Shown piece after piece: positions 31,285 through 44,400 of a stretch of 64,000 nt of DNA. The stretch spans positions 57,321,358 to 57,385,357 of the forward strand of contig OZ029913.1 in the NCBI GenBank assembly GCA_964023275.1, in the 5' to 3' direction. Origin of the DNA: Norana najaformis. Taxonomy: Eukaryota; Annelida; Clitellata; Crassiclitellata; Hormogastridae. A program made the translations under genes and the position numbers. The notes under the pieces are model-generated. The model was not told where the DNA came from. It saw nothing but the letters and a program-made list of their open reading frames with translations, and did no database searches. Position 1 is the first letter of the stretch. Each line of letters starts with the position of its first letter.

Positions 31285-31520
31285 CTAGTTAGCTACATTG
31301 GTTAAAGCGTACGTCAAGGCGCCTCTGTGGCTGAGGATGCCGGTTCGCATACCGATAGTGGCTTATTTCAGAGATTTGTATCTCGGGCTAGCAAGGTCCG
31401 TACCCGGGGACCTTAATTATCCCATGCGTGACTGCAAACGTTGCGTGGCATAATCCAACTATGTGAGCACTTAAAGGCACGACCAGAGGTTTATTGTAAT
31501 ACCCGGTGTGCGATTAGCTA
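31285..31520 (+). mobile_element. tRNA-derived SINE, family H
   Basis: TTAGCTACATTGGTTAAAGC (A-box-like) and GGTTCGCATACC (B-box-like) are followed by GATAGTGGCTTATTTCAGAG. A second copy is at 46845-47000. Confidence 0.6.
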
Positions 31521-31539
31521 TAGGTTAATAAAGAATATA

Positions 31540-31562
31540 CTTACTTACTTACTTACTTACTT
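31540..31562. repeat. TTAC microsatellite
   Basis: About five TTAC units ending the SINE copy. Confidence 0.85.
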
Positions 31563-31669
31563 AGCCCGTACAGTGCAGAATATCTTCGCCTCAGTTCAGC
31601 AAAAATATCCATTCTGGGGAAATCTACTGTTGCTTTCCCGTTAGCTAAGCTTTCCTCCTTATTGCTGCG

Positions 31670-31800
31670 CTGTCCCTGCATTCCTTCCTTTCTTCTTCCC
31701 TCCCGCTGCTTCCCATTCCTCCCTCCCATTCCTCCCTCCCATCCCTCCCTTCCATCCCTCCCTCCCTCCCTCCCTCCCATCTATCCCTCCCTTCAGAGGC
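31670..31800. repeat. CCTC/CCCAT-type polypyrimidine tract
   Basis: Repeats of CCCTCCCTCC and TCCCATTCCTCCCTCCCA. Glycine/arginine-rich open frames on the minus strand are artefacts of this tract. Confidence 0.85.
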
Positions 31801-31974
31801 AGAATCAGGGAAGGTTGGAGGGGTGGTAGGAAGAAGAATCCTCCTGCTCGCCACTACGTTAGGAAGACCAGCTTCGTCGGCACCTAGTCAAACGGACTGA
31901 AACCAATTCCGCAAATGAATCTACTGTATATTAGCTACAAAGAAGACTGAAAGTAAATGTAAACGTGAATTTAC

Positions 31975-32055
31975 ACGGTTTTCTATAGCGACCGTTTGGA
32001 CTTCGACCCTGCTCATTTTGCAGTGAATTAATAGGGTGAGATCATTCACCACCGC
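31975..32055 (+). repeat. Short dispersed repeat (copies at 18335 and 49960)
   Basis: TTTTCTATAGCGACCGTTTGG, TTCGACCCTGCTCATTTTGC and GAGATCATTCACCACC in the order of the other copies. It lies just upstream of the FCHSD start. Confidence 0.6.
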
Positions 32056-32337
32056 TGAAAGGATGCGATCTGACAAAAATTTCTGGTCAGGCGAGAAGGA
32101 GCTCGAAAGACTTGATTAAAGCTCTGTAATACAAATTTATCACGCGAAAAATCGAGCTGTCCATCGTGTGAATTATGAAATTCTTTGCATCAACACCGGA
32201 CGTTTAACTTTAAGGCAACTGGAGGCTTTTAGATGCAAATTTAATAATGTTCAGCAAACAGGTAAAATTTTCAGTTGTACATTAATGGATAGTTTCCATG
32301 ATAGTGCGCTATGATATTGTTATAATTATGTTTAAAG

Positions 32338-32406
32338 ATGTCACCCATTGGAGAAGATACGAGGTCGTCGTTAAACAGACATGTAGCCTTGATTAGCAAT
32401 ATTACG
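32338..32406 (+). CDS. FCHSD exon 1 (start)
   Basis: ATG then SPIGEDTRSSLNRHVALISN. Donor GTAAGT, phase 0. It has no clear counterpart in other FCHSD proteins, whose extreme N-terminus varies, so it could be one of several alternative first exons. Confidence 0.6.
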
Positions 32407-35400
32407 GTAAGTACCATAGTCTTTGGTAAATGCAATTTGCGGTGAACGTGTGCTTGTCCATCTTTGGTTTACTGTTGGTTACTTATGTTCACATGGGTTT
32501 CATATAAAAAATACAGCTAGGCTACAGATGAATTCGAAATAAATTTTTAAGTAGCGAAAATAAACAAATAGGGGATGAATTCAAACAGTATTAAAGCCTA
32601 CGAAGTATGTTGACAAATACGCCGCACGGGGGGCGTGTGCACCAGTTCAGAGACGACATTTAGGTTAAAACAGTTTCAGTGACTATGTAATAATTGGAAG
32701 TTGGAAATATTTGTCGATAAACTAGGATTACAGGAGAATGCAGACGATTGAGAGGAAGGTTAGTCACTTTCGATAAAAATTAGATTCCATGTGGTGTGAC
32801 TGTTATGGTAATTACATTTGAATAAAATGACTCATTTAAATGTGGTCCTTACGACGGCCGAGTATAGTAAGTACGTCGCACGAGCCCCATCCCTCTCATC
32901 TCGAGTTATGGGACGAGAAACGTTTCGTGTACGAATTGAAATTGCTGTGAAATGATTGCATAAATATTTTAGTCTTAGGGAATGTCAGCCGGAAGTCATC
33001 TGTTATTGAAAGGCCTGTATTGGGAAAAAGCCAGAAGGGTCAACAACGTCATATGTAGGACATATGGTCTCATTTGGTAGGACGTATGAAGCCCATATAC
33101 AGATGTCATCTGGGCATCGTATGTCCTTCATATGAAGTTACTGTTGGAGTAAGGGTGGCCATAGTGGACCGCATGGAACTGCCACTTAGGCATATATGAT
33201 CATCTTTGAAGATGAATTCGATCTGTAGATCTCTGGTCTATGAGTTTAACATGAAAGTGATCATGAATATATCAGTATTTCCAAACTTTTGTTCTGTAAC
33301 CTGAATACATTGTACTGATATTAAGTCTTTTTCGTTTGACCTGTTTTCTGGTGATATGAGGCTATGTCACATATAAATGTTCCATGTTAATCTTGTCCCA
33401 GGGTAAAGTTATGTAAATTACTGAAAAGGTGGCTTGTGGGTTTATGTAGGAGCACTGGAAGAATATGCAAAAAGCTGTTAAGAATATCTAAGGTTATTTG
33501 GCTGTTTTCCCTTTCACGTAGAATGCCCTACCAATGTAAACCAAAACAACCCTCTATCTGTTTTGCGTAGGATCAGTTATTATGCATTATGAAAGGACTT
33601 AGTACTGTCGAACTTTCTAGACTGATTAGAACTTTTTGAATTGAATCTCTTTTTGATTTGAATCTCCAGATCAATCTTGATTTAATCTGACTTAATGACT
33701 TCTAAAGTATCTGAGTGCTGGAACTGGCCAGTGTGATTTGGAGGTGGAATCTTGCATGTGGTTCAATGGTAGAATGTAAATTTTGACATTTCACTGAAAA
33801 AAACTTCTTGACTTTGTGTATCAGAAATGTGTTTGCCTGTTAAAAATCCGGCTTCATTAATTTAGAAGAAACTTAAAATCTTCAGGCGCTCTTCTTGTGC
33901 AGGCTCATGTTTCCGGAAACTCCTTTCTACCTTGCTGACATCTTTCATCAGGTTGCGTAGTCATTTTTGCTTTCCTCGTGTTTTATTCCCATCCATTCTT
34001 TCATGATCATGGTCCTTAAGAAGGAGTCTGGTCGCAACTGTTGCTCCAATATACATTAAATTGTGTGCCCGATGACTGTGCAGCTGCCTACCTGAACATG
34101 TCATATAGTTTCACAACGTCGGGCTTGTTTTGACATTCTTGTTTTGACAGCATAGTAGGCTAAGTATGCTAGCAGCTATAACAATGGGTAAATTTAATGT
34201 TAAAATAATATGGACACACAAAATTTGTGTGCTAGCAGAAAATGGTTGTGTGTGCTATCCACAAAAGTCATGCGCATAGCTTAGAGGAACGTTGGTCCTA
34301 AGATCTAAGAGGTCTAGATTTGGTATTAATGAACGTCACCTTCAGTCACACAGTGACAGTGCGTTGGATCTAATAATTAGAGCCAGTTTGCAGTATCGAA
34401 CTACTCAACCCTATAGCGCTGTTAGCCCTTCTAGATCAACAGGTTAGACTAATCTAGGCCTTAGTACTCTGTTGGAAGGCGGACTTTCATAAAATGGGTG
34501 GGGAGAGGGTAATGCCCAATGCGGACAAAGGGGATGGAGGGGTCAATGCCAAATGCGGACAAAGAGGAGGGAGGGGTCAAAAGTAGGTAATTTTTTGTGG
34601 ACGTTATTTATGGTCAACCCCAAAGACAAACCAGAGAGTGGGTCCCAAATGGGTTACTGCGCGCATGGTAGGCCAGTGCATGCGCGTTGAAAAAATTAGA
34701 TGTTGAAAAAATTGCATGTTTTATTACGTAAATAACACGATCTTATTGGAATGCAGTCTCAGTTGAGGCAGTTCTTGATGTGGCTTCCAAAGACAGAAGA
34801 ATGTGTGAAGGTTGTAAATGTATATGCGATCTCTGAAATTTCTTAATGCCACGTGAAAGCAGCATCACTTAGCCCGGCTTATTCCACAGTACTAGCTTAT
34901 TCATTGAAGCTAGCTAATTCACTGGTACTGATGTTCTTTTTTGGTTTTTTATTCTGTCTCAATTGAATTTTGCCATGCTCTACTACAGGCCTATGTTCAT
35001 GTGGTTGTTCTGCTCAGTCGGTTGTGTCATTTGTTCTCAACTTAAAACTTGCCTTTTTCAAATTGCTTATTCATCACAGGCTGCATCTGTATCTCAGTGG
35101 ACTTTTCTTCTAGATGTTGACCCGATTGCGGCTTGGTTTTGGTGTGCATTTGGTAGATGCCTTTTGCATTAGGCACCGTGCATGATAGAAGTTATTAATT
35201 ATCAATTAATAATGAAAGAAAGCCTCTTGTTGTCTTGGATGGCTGAACACAAAAAGCTAGAATTAAGAGCTGTTAAAAGTTATTTGTTGAGAGGTTATTT
35301 GTAGAAGGGAGTGCATTATAAATTAAGTGTTCCATATCTCACAAGTGAGACGTAGGGGAGGCGCTCATCTCCTTTTATAGCCCCTTGGTGCATGATAGTC

Positions 35401-38400
35401 TAGTGGTTATTATGGTGGACTTTCAGTTGTATGGTCAAGGTTCAAATCCACTCAGGGCAGAATTTCATCTCGTTTTGTGCCCCTAGTCAACTTAGCTATC
35501 ATGAGTACACTGACCATACACTGTCAGTGGGAAGGTCAAGCGATGAGGTAGAGGGCTGGCCACCCACCTTCATATGCGAAAGCTAAGAGAAATGAAGTCG
35601 CTAACACTTCATACCCTTGAGTGCCTCTCAGAGCTATCTTAAGGGAATGTTCTTCTTCTTCTTACTTGTGGTGAGCTTGGAAGGTGGATCCTATACTGCC
35701 AAGGGCTGATTTTAAGAGGTTCATAACTTTGCCCATATGCCATAAATTTAATTCCTGATTCTGACCCATCATACAAACTCACCGATGCTCCACCGCTTGC
35801 AATTTCTGCTTCGGCCTTTCACTCAAAACTCAAAACATTCCTCTTCCACAGATCCTATCCTGACACCCCTTCTTCCTCTTACCTGTCTCTCCTGTCTAAC
35901 CCCAAACATCACCCACCGTTGCTGCCACGCTGTCTCTCTGCCTGACTCTTGGATCTTGACCTGGAACCGAACTCTTTTGCTTATTGATTTTGTTTTGACT
36001 GAGCACCTGTGAATAAGCTGGTCCCCGCGGCGTGGCTTTCGTTGGGCGATGTAGAAATCTTGGAATTACGATTACGATGCCCATGAGTACTGGTTTGAAT
36101 TTAACGATGTTAACACAGACATCATTGTCATTAATGTACTTTTGCTTTTGGTGTTTGTTTTCTGAGGCATAAATTATATGTGAATGGTTTTATTTTTGGT
36201 TCTGATGCTTGTTATTATGAAATTTATGATACTCTATCACATAATTTAGTTCCCTGTGTAATTAGGATGACTGTGACCAGTGGCAGAATCATGTGTCATA
36301 TATTCATGTAAGTCAGATAATATAATCATATAAGTCAAACTATGAGGCTTTGTGGTTGAATGTTGTTTTGGCTGACACCTGAGCTTCCCACTGACCCTGT
36401 TCTGTCCATGCATTCATTTTAGCTGAGTTCACTTGAGTTTCACGGAAATCTCAAAACAAATTTCTGCCTTTTCAGGGATTTGAACCCGTGACCTCTCAGT
36501 TGAAAGTCAGTATGTTAAGTGCTTAGAAGGGCTGGCAACCAGTGTTAGTGTAATTAGTAACTTCTAATGTGCTGGTGTCTAATGCACAAGGCATTAACTG
36601 ATGGCACACCAAGCCCAAGCTGCAGATCTAGAAAGATTGTAGGGCACGGTAGCCAATTGGTTAGAGCGCTCGACTTGTAAAGAGGAGTGTACAGGTTTGA
36701 GCCTCTCCTTGGACGGTTGCTGTGTAGGGAGCTTGAGCAAGTCCTTCACTCACAGTTGCTAAGCGCCATCAATTGATGCTTAGTCGTTAGATAGTGGCAC
36801 TTAATAAATGGAGAATTAATTAATTAGTAAAGATCAGTGCAGGAAGTCTAGAAAATCCACCCACAAATTTTGCAGCCACCTGCTGTACATGATGCAACCA
36901 TCCAATGATATGCCAACTGCAGACCAGCGTATGTGATTGACATGTACTGACAGCCAAAGTTCCCCATTTATGCCCCCCTGGATTTCTAACTTGAAGATTT
37001 TATTATGAAACACCTGTTTATTTCTCCAGCTACAGCTGGGAATTTTATTTCTGAGAATGTTCAGTGTGTTGTTATTTTGAATGTGTGATTTTTTAGCCGT
37101 CTGCTCTGAAGTCGGTTCAGCTTGATCACTGTAACAAACTTCAACAGAAGTTTCAGCAGGACTTAGACCTTCTGGATGATCTAAGGTTTGACATGATCTG
37201 AATTTAACTCTATTTTAGCAACTTATTTTTGAACATTTAGTTTTTTACTGTTTGTATAGCAATGCCATTGGGTTCTTGGGCTTTCTTGGTTGCTGGCCTG
37301 ACGCTCTGGCGTTTTCTTCCTGTGTCTGTCCACTTTGTAAGTTTTGTAATGTCATTTAAGTCTAGACTGAAGTTTCATCTTTTTCTGCTTGTTTATTCCC
37401 TGGAGCCCATCTTCCAGTCTGACTGGCTCTGTCCAGTGGAATGTGATTTTCGATTTTGGTTTTGCTTAGAAGTGATTATTAATTGATGTGTTTTACATTA
37501 CGATAATGGAGTTATAGGCGTTTTGATGTTAGAATAGGCCTACATTAAAAATGTTTGGATGTGTATATGGTTTTATATATGTATGGTTTTTGTATATATG
37601 TATGCATCTGGACCATGTTGACATTTTTAAGGGGTCAAGGGAAACTCCTCCCACTGGTTCTGACTGTCTCTGATTGGAGACATTTTCCCCATACACCACA
37701 AATTACAAAATTGCACCGTGATCTAGAAATTTATTTATTCCATTTCAAGAACCTCTCAAAAGTCTTACCTTAACCTATATGCACTAATGATCTCTGTTTA
37801 AGGTAGGAAATGTTACTCTCTTGGGATTTTGGTAGATGTCCTACGTTTCATTTGGTTCAGTATAATTATTACCTGCTACAGAAATATTCTTGAAGTTTCG
37901 GAGTTGTGACTTTGAGGTTCTGCACATGTAATATGTGGTTAAAATAAACGAATAAGTAACAGACAATATATATATATATATATATGACTGTGTGACAAAT
38001 AGCCATTGTAATTAAGTCTTGAAGGGTTTTAGGACTATAGCTTGTTTTAGCCACTGATTGATGAGTACCAGGCAGCTGCTTAAATGTACTGACACATAGG
38101 TAGGCACAGATTTTTGCATGTGAAGTAAAGGATTACTGTACATGACTGGTTGGGGTAGGCTCAGTTTTTTGCATGTAAAGGATCACCGTACATGACTGGT
38201 TGGGGTGTTTCTGTTGCCTGTGCATTGAATATAAATTCACTGACTGGTACGCGTGACAGACGGGAAGAGTTGAAATAGGGCATGCGGGTAGGGAATTAGA
38301 CTGGTACCAAGGGTAGGGGAGGTTGTGTTTACCTCTTGGGGAGGTTTAAAGTCTTGGGTTTTTCTCACCCACAGAGAAGGCTTCTAACAACTAGTCTTTC

Positions 38401-41400
38401 TTCAACGACTGAGAAGAATGCAACATTTGTGAGCTGCTATTTCATGTGTACAATAGGTACCCTGAACCGAGGACTTTGTAGATTTCGTGCATCTTTGTTG
38501 AAGTTTATTTGCTGAATTGAACTCTCTGAAATCGTCCAGCCGTAGCTTCTGCAGATTTAAGATCAACAGGAAAATCCTTCACAGACTGAATGCAAACAAC
38601 TGAAATGGGAACACGCTTTACTGAAAACCAATTAATTTCATGTACATGTACATTAAAAGCAGTTTTTATTGCAAACCGTCAAAGGGAGACTCGAAAGGTG
38701 CATTGAGTCCTGATAGCATAGCTTCCCATTTTCGATATTATACATTTGCAGATGATGATATCTGTGTGTTGAAAGTTTATGAGTTAAGTTTGATCATGGA
38801 AATGTGCTGTTCAGTTGCAACATTGCAAACTGTGTCGTATTTGTTGTTTATACTTTTACTTATTTTAATTTCAAGCCAAGATAATAAATAGCCACAGCTG
38901 TGCTGGTGTGTCATATTTGATATTATTCTTTTGTTTGGCATTTTATTTTATTCTTTTTTACTAATTTTAATTTTGAGCTAAGACAATAATTAGCCACGTC
39001 TGTGCCGATGTGTTGTATTTGTTGTTTATACTTTTGATTTCACTTGTTTTAATTTTCAAGCCAAGATAATAAATAGCCACAGTTGTGCTGATGTGTCATA
39101 AAACCCAATCAGTCAATCCATTCATGCATTCGTTATTGGTAATGCAGCCTCTTCATTACTTGGTAACATTATATGTGTTCCTGTGTGCAGTTTTAACAGT
39201 CCCTTGAACACAGAAAATGTGTGAAACGCAGAACTTTTCAGTGCATGTTATTGGCTAAATATATGCAGGAATCATGTAAATGTTAAATAATTGTTATGCA
39301 GCAGAATGAAACCTGGTGAATATTGTCTGTTTGTAGGCTGTTTATGCGACAGAGGGCAGTCATTGAAAAAGTATATGCACAAGTGAGTTAATCTGTTTAA
39401 CAATATTAGGAGAGTTCTTAAAGATTGGGTTTCGTTTATTTGGTTAGGCTGAGAGTACTTAGTTTTACTGAAGGGTGTTACCTAATCTGATAACTTGTCA
39501 GTTATTTACAGTCCAAAAACTGTGCAACTCGCTCCTCTTCCACCCTAACAGTTCTCCACCCTTCTGTCACCTCATCCTTAAAATTGTGGAAATCATTCCT
39601 TAGCCTAAGTTGCTGCACCTCTATGGAATGAACTCTTGCTAGAATTACAAGTTATCTGACCCCTCCTATGAACTCCTCAACAATGTACCTGTTGCATCTC
39701 TTGTAATCTCTGCCGGTGTCTTTCATTAAAAACTGAAAACATTCAAGGTCCACTAATCCTATCCTGATTCCTGCTGTTGCCCCTCTCTTGCCACTCCTAT
39801 TCTAAACACCATCCACTGTTGCTGTCTGGCTGTCTCCTGCTTGATCCGTGGATCATGTCCTGGAACCAAACCTGGGCTTGCCTGTGTTTGATTATGTTTT
39901 GACTGATCACGTGTGATTAAGCTGGTTCCCTCAGCTTAGCTGTCTTTGAGTGCTGCAGAAATCTCAAGATTATGAGCACAATTACAACTGTGTTACTAAA
40001 TCAGAACGATTTCCTCGTGTTAGAGAATATGGAGAAGTGGATACTTTTCAGATTCATTGGCTTCCTGTTGAATGGTGCATTAGTTCAAAATTGCATGCTT
40101 GACTGTTAAAGCCCAGAATTCCATCCTTCCATCGTATCTTCATTCATTGCTAACTCCATATCATCCAACATTTTGCAATCTTCTGATTCTGCCTTGTAGC
40201 TAGGGTGTTCCAGACAGTTGTTCCAAGGGATCACTTACTTCCAGTTGATGTGCCCATCATATTTGGAATGTACCACAAAACGCCCAACTTACCCACTTGT
40301 CAACATCCATTATTTTACTCTGGCCGTTGCTTCGTGGCCTCTAGAGAACATTTATGTGTGCCTCAGCTTTTCATTTATTGACTGTGCATGTGTAATAAGC
40401 ACACAAAATAAAAATAAATATAAATAAATAGGAAATGAAGCCTTGAGAATAAATATATTTAGGTTGTCACAGTTTTAGGTAGTTTCTCTTTATGGTTGTA
40501 TTAATGACGTGATTTTGACTAACGAGTAATGTGATGCAGAGTTATATCCTGTTATCAGTTTTTTATTTGTTTTACTGTATCAGTATTATTCACAGATAAT
40601 TGATGCTGATGAAAGAGTTAGTTGAAATGATCCGTTATTGGTGTTACACATATCTGTTTTGAAACGCAATAGTAGCTTTTGGCACAGTATGCGGGCAGAT
40701 TGGACCCACTTTTTGATCATGGTAGCCAGTTGGTTAGAGCGCTCAGCTTGCAGCATGAAATTACGAGTTCAAGCCTCCTCTGAGACGGTTACCATGTAGG
40801 GACCTTCAGCAAGTCCTTCCATCGCAGTTGCTCGGTACTGTTGATGTTCTGTCGTACGGTTGTGTTGAGTGGGCCTGTGATACCCTAGGCTGTAAGAGCT
40901 ACGAAGATGAAATTGCCCATATACTAATGATTTGTGTCTTGGTAAATTTCGGTTTCTCTTACTTGACCATAACGAAAAGCAATTTATTGTTTGTTGTTGC
41001 TGGTTTAGTGTAAGTGGGTACTGCAGATGACCTGATCTTCTGATTTGTATGTGGCACCTGGAGCAAGTGGTGACTTCAGTTGAACTTTGTTATGTGACAA
41101 CTTGAGATCCTGATCTTATGATTTGTATGTGGCACCTGGAGCAAGTGGTGACTTCAGTTAACTTTTGTTATGTGGCACCTGGAGCAAGTGGTGACTTCAG
41201 TTGAACTTTTGTTATGTGGCACCTGGAGCAAGTGGTGACTTCAGATGAACTTTTGTTATGTGACACCTGGAGCAATTTTTGACTTCAGTTGAACTTTTGT
41301 TATGTGGCACCTGGAGCAAGTGGTGATTTCAGTTGTACTTTTGTTATGTGACACCTGGAGATCCTGATCTTATGATTTGTATGTGGCACCTGGAGCAAGT

Positions 41401-44400
41401 GGTGATTTCAGTTGAACTTTTGTTATGTGGCATCTGGAGCAAGTGGTGACTTCAGTTGAACTTTTGTTTTGTGGCACCTGGAGCAAGTGGTGACTTCAGC
41501 TGAACTTTTGTTATGTGGCATCTGGAGCAAGTGGTGACTTCAGCTGAACTTTTGTAATGTGGCACCTGGAGCAAGTGGTGACTTCAGTTGAACTTTTGTT
41601 ATGTGGCATCTGGAGCAAGTGGTGACTTCAGCTGAACTTTTGTTATGTGGCATCTGGAGCAAGTGGTGACTTCAGCTGAACTTTTGTAATGTGGCACCTG
41701 GAGCAAGTGGTGACTTCAGCTGAACTTTTGTTATGTGGCATCTGGAGCAAGTGGTGACTTCAGCTGAACTTTTGTTATGTGGCATCTGGAGCAAGTGGTG
41801 ACTTCAGCTGAACTTTTGTTATGTGGCATCTGGAGCAAGTGGTGACTTCAGTTGAACTTTTGTTATGTGGCATCTGGAGCAATTTTTGACTTCAGTTGAA
41901 CTTTTGTTATGTGGCACCTGGAGCAAGTGGTGATTTCAGTTGTACTTTTGTTATGTGACACCTGGAGATCCTGATCTTATGATTTGTATGTGGCACCTGG
42001 AGCAAGTGGTGATTTCAGTTGAACTTTTGTTATGTGGCATCTGGAGCAAGTGGTGACTTCAGTTGAACTTTTGTTTTGTGGCATCTGGAGCAAGTGGTGA
42101 CTTCAGCTGAACTTTTGTTATGTGGCATCTGGAGCAAGTGGTGATTTCAGTTGAACTTTTGTTATGTGGCACCTGGAGCAAGTGGTGACTTCAGTTGAAC
42201 TTTTGTTTTGTGGCATCTGGAGCAAGTGGTGACTTCAGCTGAACTTTTGTTATGTGGCATCTGGAGCAAGTGGTGATTTCAGTTGAACTTTTGTTATGTG
42301 GCACCTGGAGCAAGTGGTGATTTCAGTTGAACTTTTGTAATGTGGCATCTGGAGCAAGTGATGACTTCAGTTGAACTTTTGTTTTGTGGCATCTGGAGCA
42401 AGTGGTGACTTCAGCTGAACTTTTGTAATGTGGCACCTGGAGCAAGTGGTGACTTCAGTTGAACTTTTGTTATGTGGCATCTGGAGCAAGTGGTGACTTC
42501 AGCTGAACTTTTGTTATGTGGCATCTGGAGCAAGTGGTGACTTCAGCTGAACTTTTGTAATGTGGCACCTGGAGCAAGTGGTGACTTCAGCTGAACTTTT
42601 GTTATGTGGCATCTGGAGCAAGTGGTGACTTCAGCTGAACTTTTGTTATGTGGCATCTGGAGCAAGTGGTGACTTCAGCTGAACTTTTGTTATGTGGCAT
42701 CTGGAGCAAGTGGTGACTTCAGTTGAACTTTTGTTATGTGGCATCTGGAGCAATTTTTGACTTCAGTTGAACTTTTGTTATGTGGCACCTGGAGCAAGTG
42801 GTGATTTCAGTTGTACTTTTGTTATGTGACACCTGGAGATCCTGATCTTATGATTTGTATGTGGCACCTGGAGCAAGTGGTGATTTCAGTTGAACTTTTG
42901 TTATGTGGCATCTGGAGCAAGTGGTGACTTCAGTTGAACTTTTGTTTTGTGGCATCTGGAGCAAGTGGTGACTTCAGCTGAACTTTTGTTATGTGGCATC
43001 TGGAGCAAGTGGTGATTTCAGTTGAACTTTTGTTATGTGGCACCTGGAGCAAGTGGTGACTTCAGTTGAACTTTTGTTTTGTGGCATCTGGAGCAAGTGG
43101 TGACTTCAGCTGAACTTTTGTTATGTGGCATCTGGAGCAAGTGGTGATTTCAGTTGAACTTTTGTTATGTGGCACCTGGAGCAAGTGGTGATTTCAGTTG
43201 AACTTTTGTAATGTGGCATCTGGAGCAAGTGATGACTTCAGTTGAACTTTTGTTTTGTGGCATCTGGAGCAAGTGGTGACTTCAGCTGAACTTTTGTAAT
43301 GTGGCACCTGGAGCAAGTGGTGACTTCAGTTGAACTTTTGTTATGTGGCATCTGGAGCAAGTGGTGACTTCAGCTGAACTTTTGTTATGTGGCATCTGGA
43401 GCAAGTGGTGACTTCAGCTGAACTTTTGTAATGTGGCACCTGGAGCAAGTGGTGACTTCAGCTGAACTTTTGTTATGTGGCATCTGGAGCAAGTGGTGAC
43501 TTCAGCTGAACTTTTGTTATGTGGCATCTGGAGCAATTTTTGACGTCAGCTGAACTTTTGTTATGTGGCATCTGGAGCAAGTGGTGGGAACTTTTGTTAT
43601 GTGGCATCTGGAGCAAGTGGTGACTTCAGTTGAACTTTTGTTATGACCAGTTGATCTTCTGATTTGTATGTGGCACCTGGAGCAAGTGGTGACTTCAGTT
43701 AACTTTTGTTATGTGGCACCTGGAGCAAGTGGTGACTTCAGTTGAACTTTTGTTATGTGGCACCTGGAGCAAGTGGTGACTTCAGTTGAACTTTTGTTAT
43801 GTGGCACCTGGAGCAAGTGGTGACTTCAGTTGAACTTTTGTTATGTGGCACCTGGAGCAAGTGGTGACTTCAGTTGAACTTTTGTTATGTGGCATCTGGA
43901 GCAAGTGGTGACTTCAGTTGAACTTTTGTTTTGTGGCACCTGGAGCAAGTGGTGACTTCAGTTGAACTTTTGTTATGTGGCACCTGGAGCAAGTGGTGAC
44001 TTCAGTTGAACTGTTGTTATGTGACTTCAGATGAACTGATCTGCTTTTGTTTGTGGCACCTTGAACAAGCAGATACTTTAAGTGACTTGATAAATATTGT
44101 TTTTTTATATGACACTTTTATCAGGTAGTCTTAGCTGACCTGGTGTTGCTTTCACACTCAAGTTTCACATGTGGCACTTTGGCCATTTGCTCAAGGATTA
44201 GATTCCAAAATCTTCCCATAGGATCTTGTCTATGAATGTCTGTTGTCCTAGTCTGTACTTTGCAAAATGAATACAGAAAAAATATAGCAGATACGAACTT
44301 GGTGGTGGGTTATATTCTTGTGGTTAGTGTGCTGGATTATGGGGCAGAATTTGGGGGGTTCTAATCCACCCCAAGGCAGAAATTTGTTTTGAGATTTCAG

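Noticed and set aside
31553-31854. Gly/Arg/Glu-rich minus-strand frames
   Set aside because: Products of the CCTC polypyrimidine tract.
36640-36730. A tRNA gene
   Set aside because: A and B boxes are well formed, but the sequence lacks a complete cloverleaf and continues into a body shared with four other copies, so it is the head of a SINE.
41030-44035. CRISPR-like array or a repeat protein gene
   Set aside because: Units are directly adjacent without unique spacers, the period (44) is not a multiple of three, stops occur in all frames, and this is animal intron DNA.
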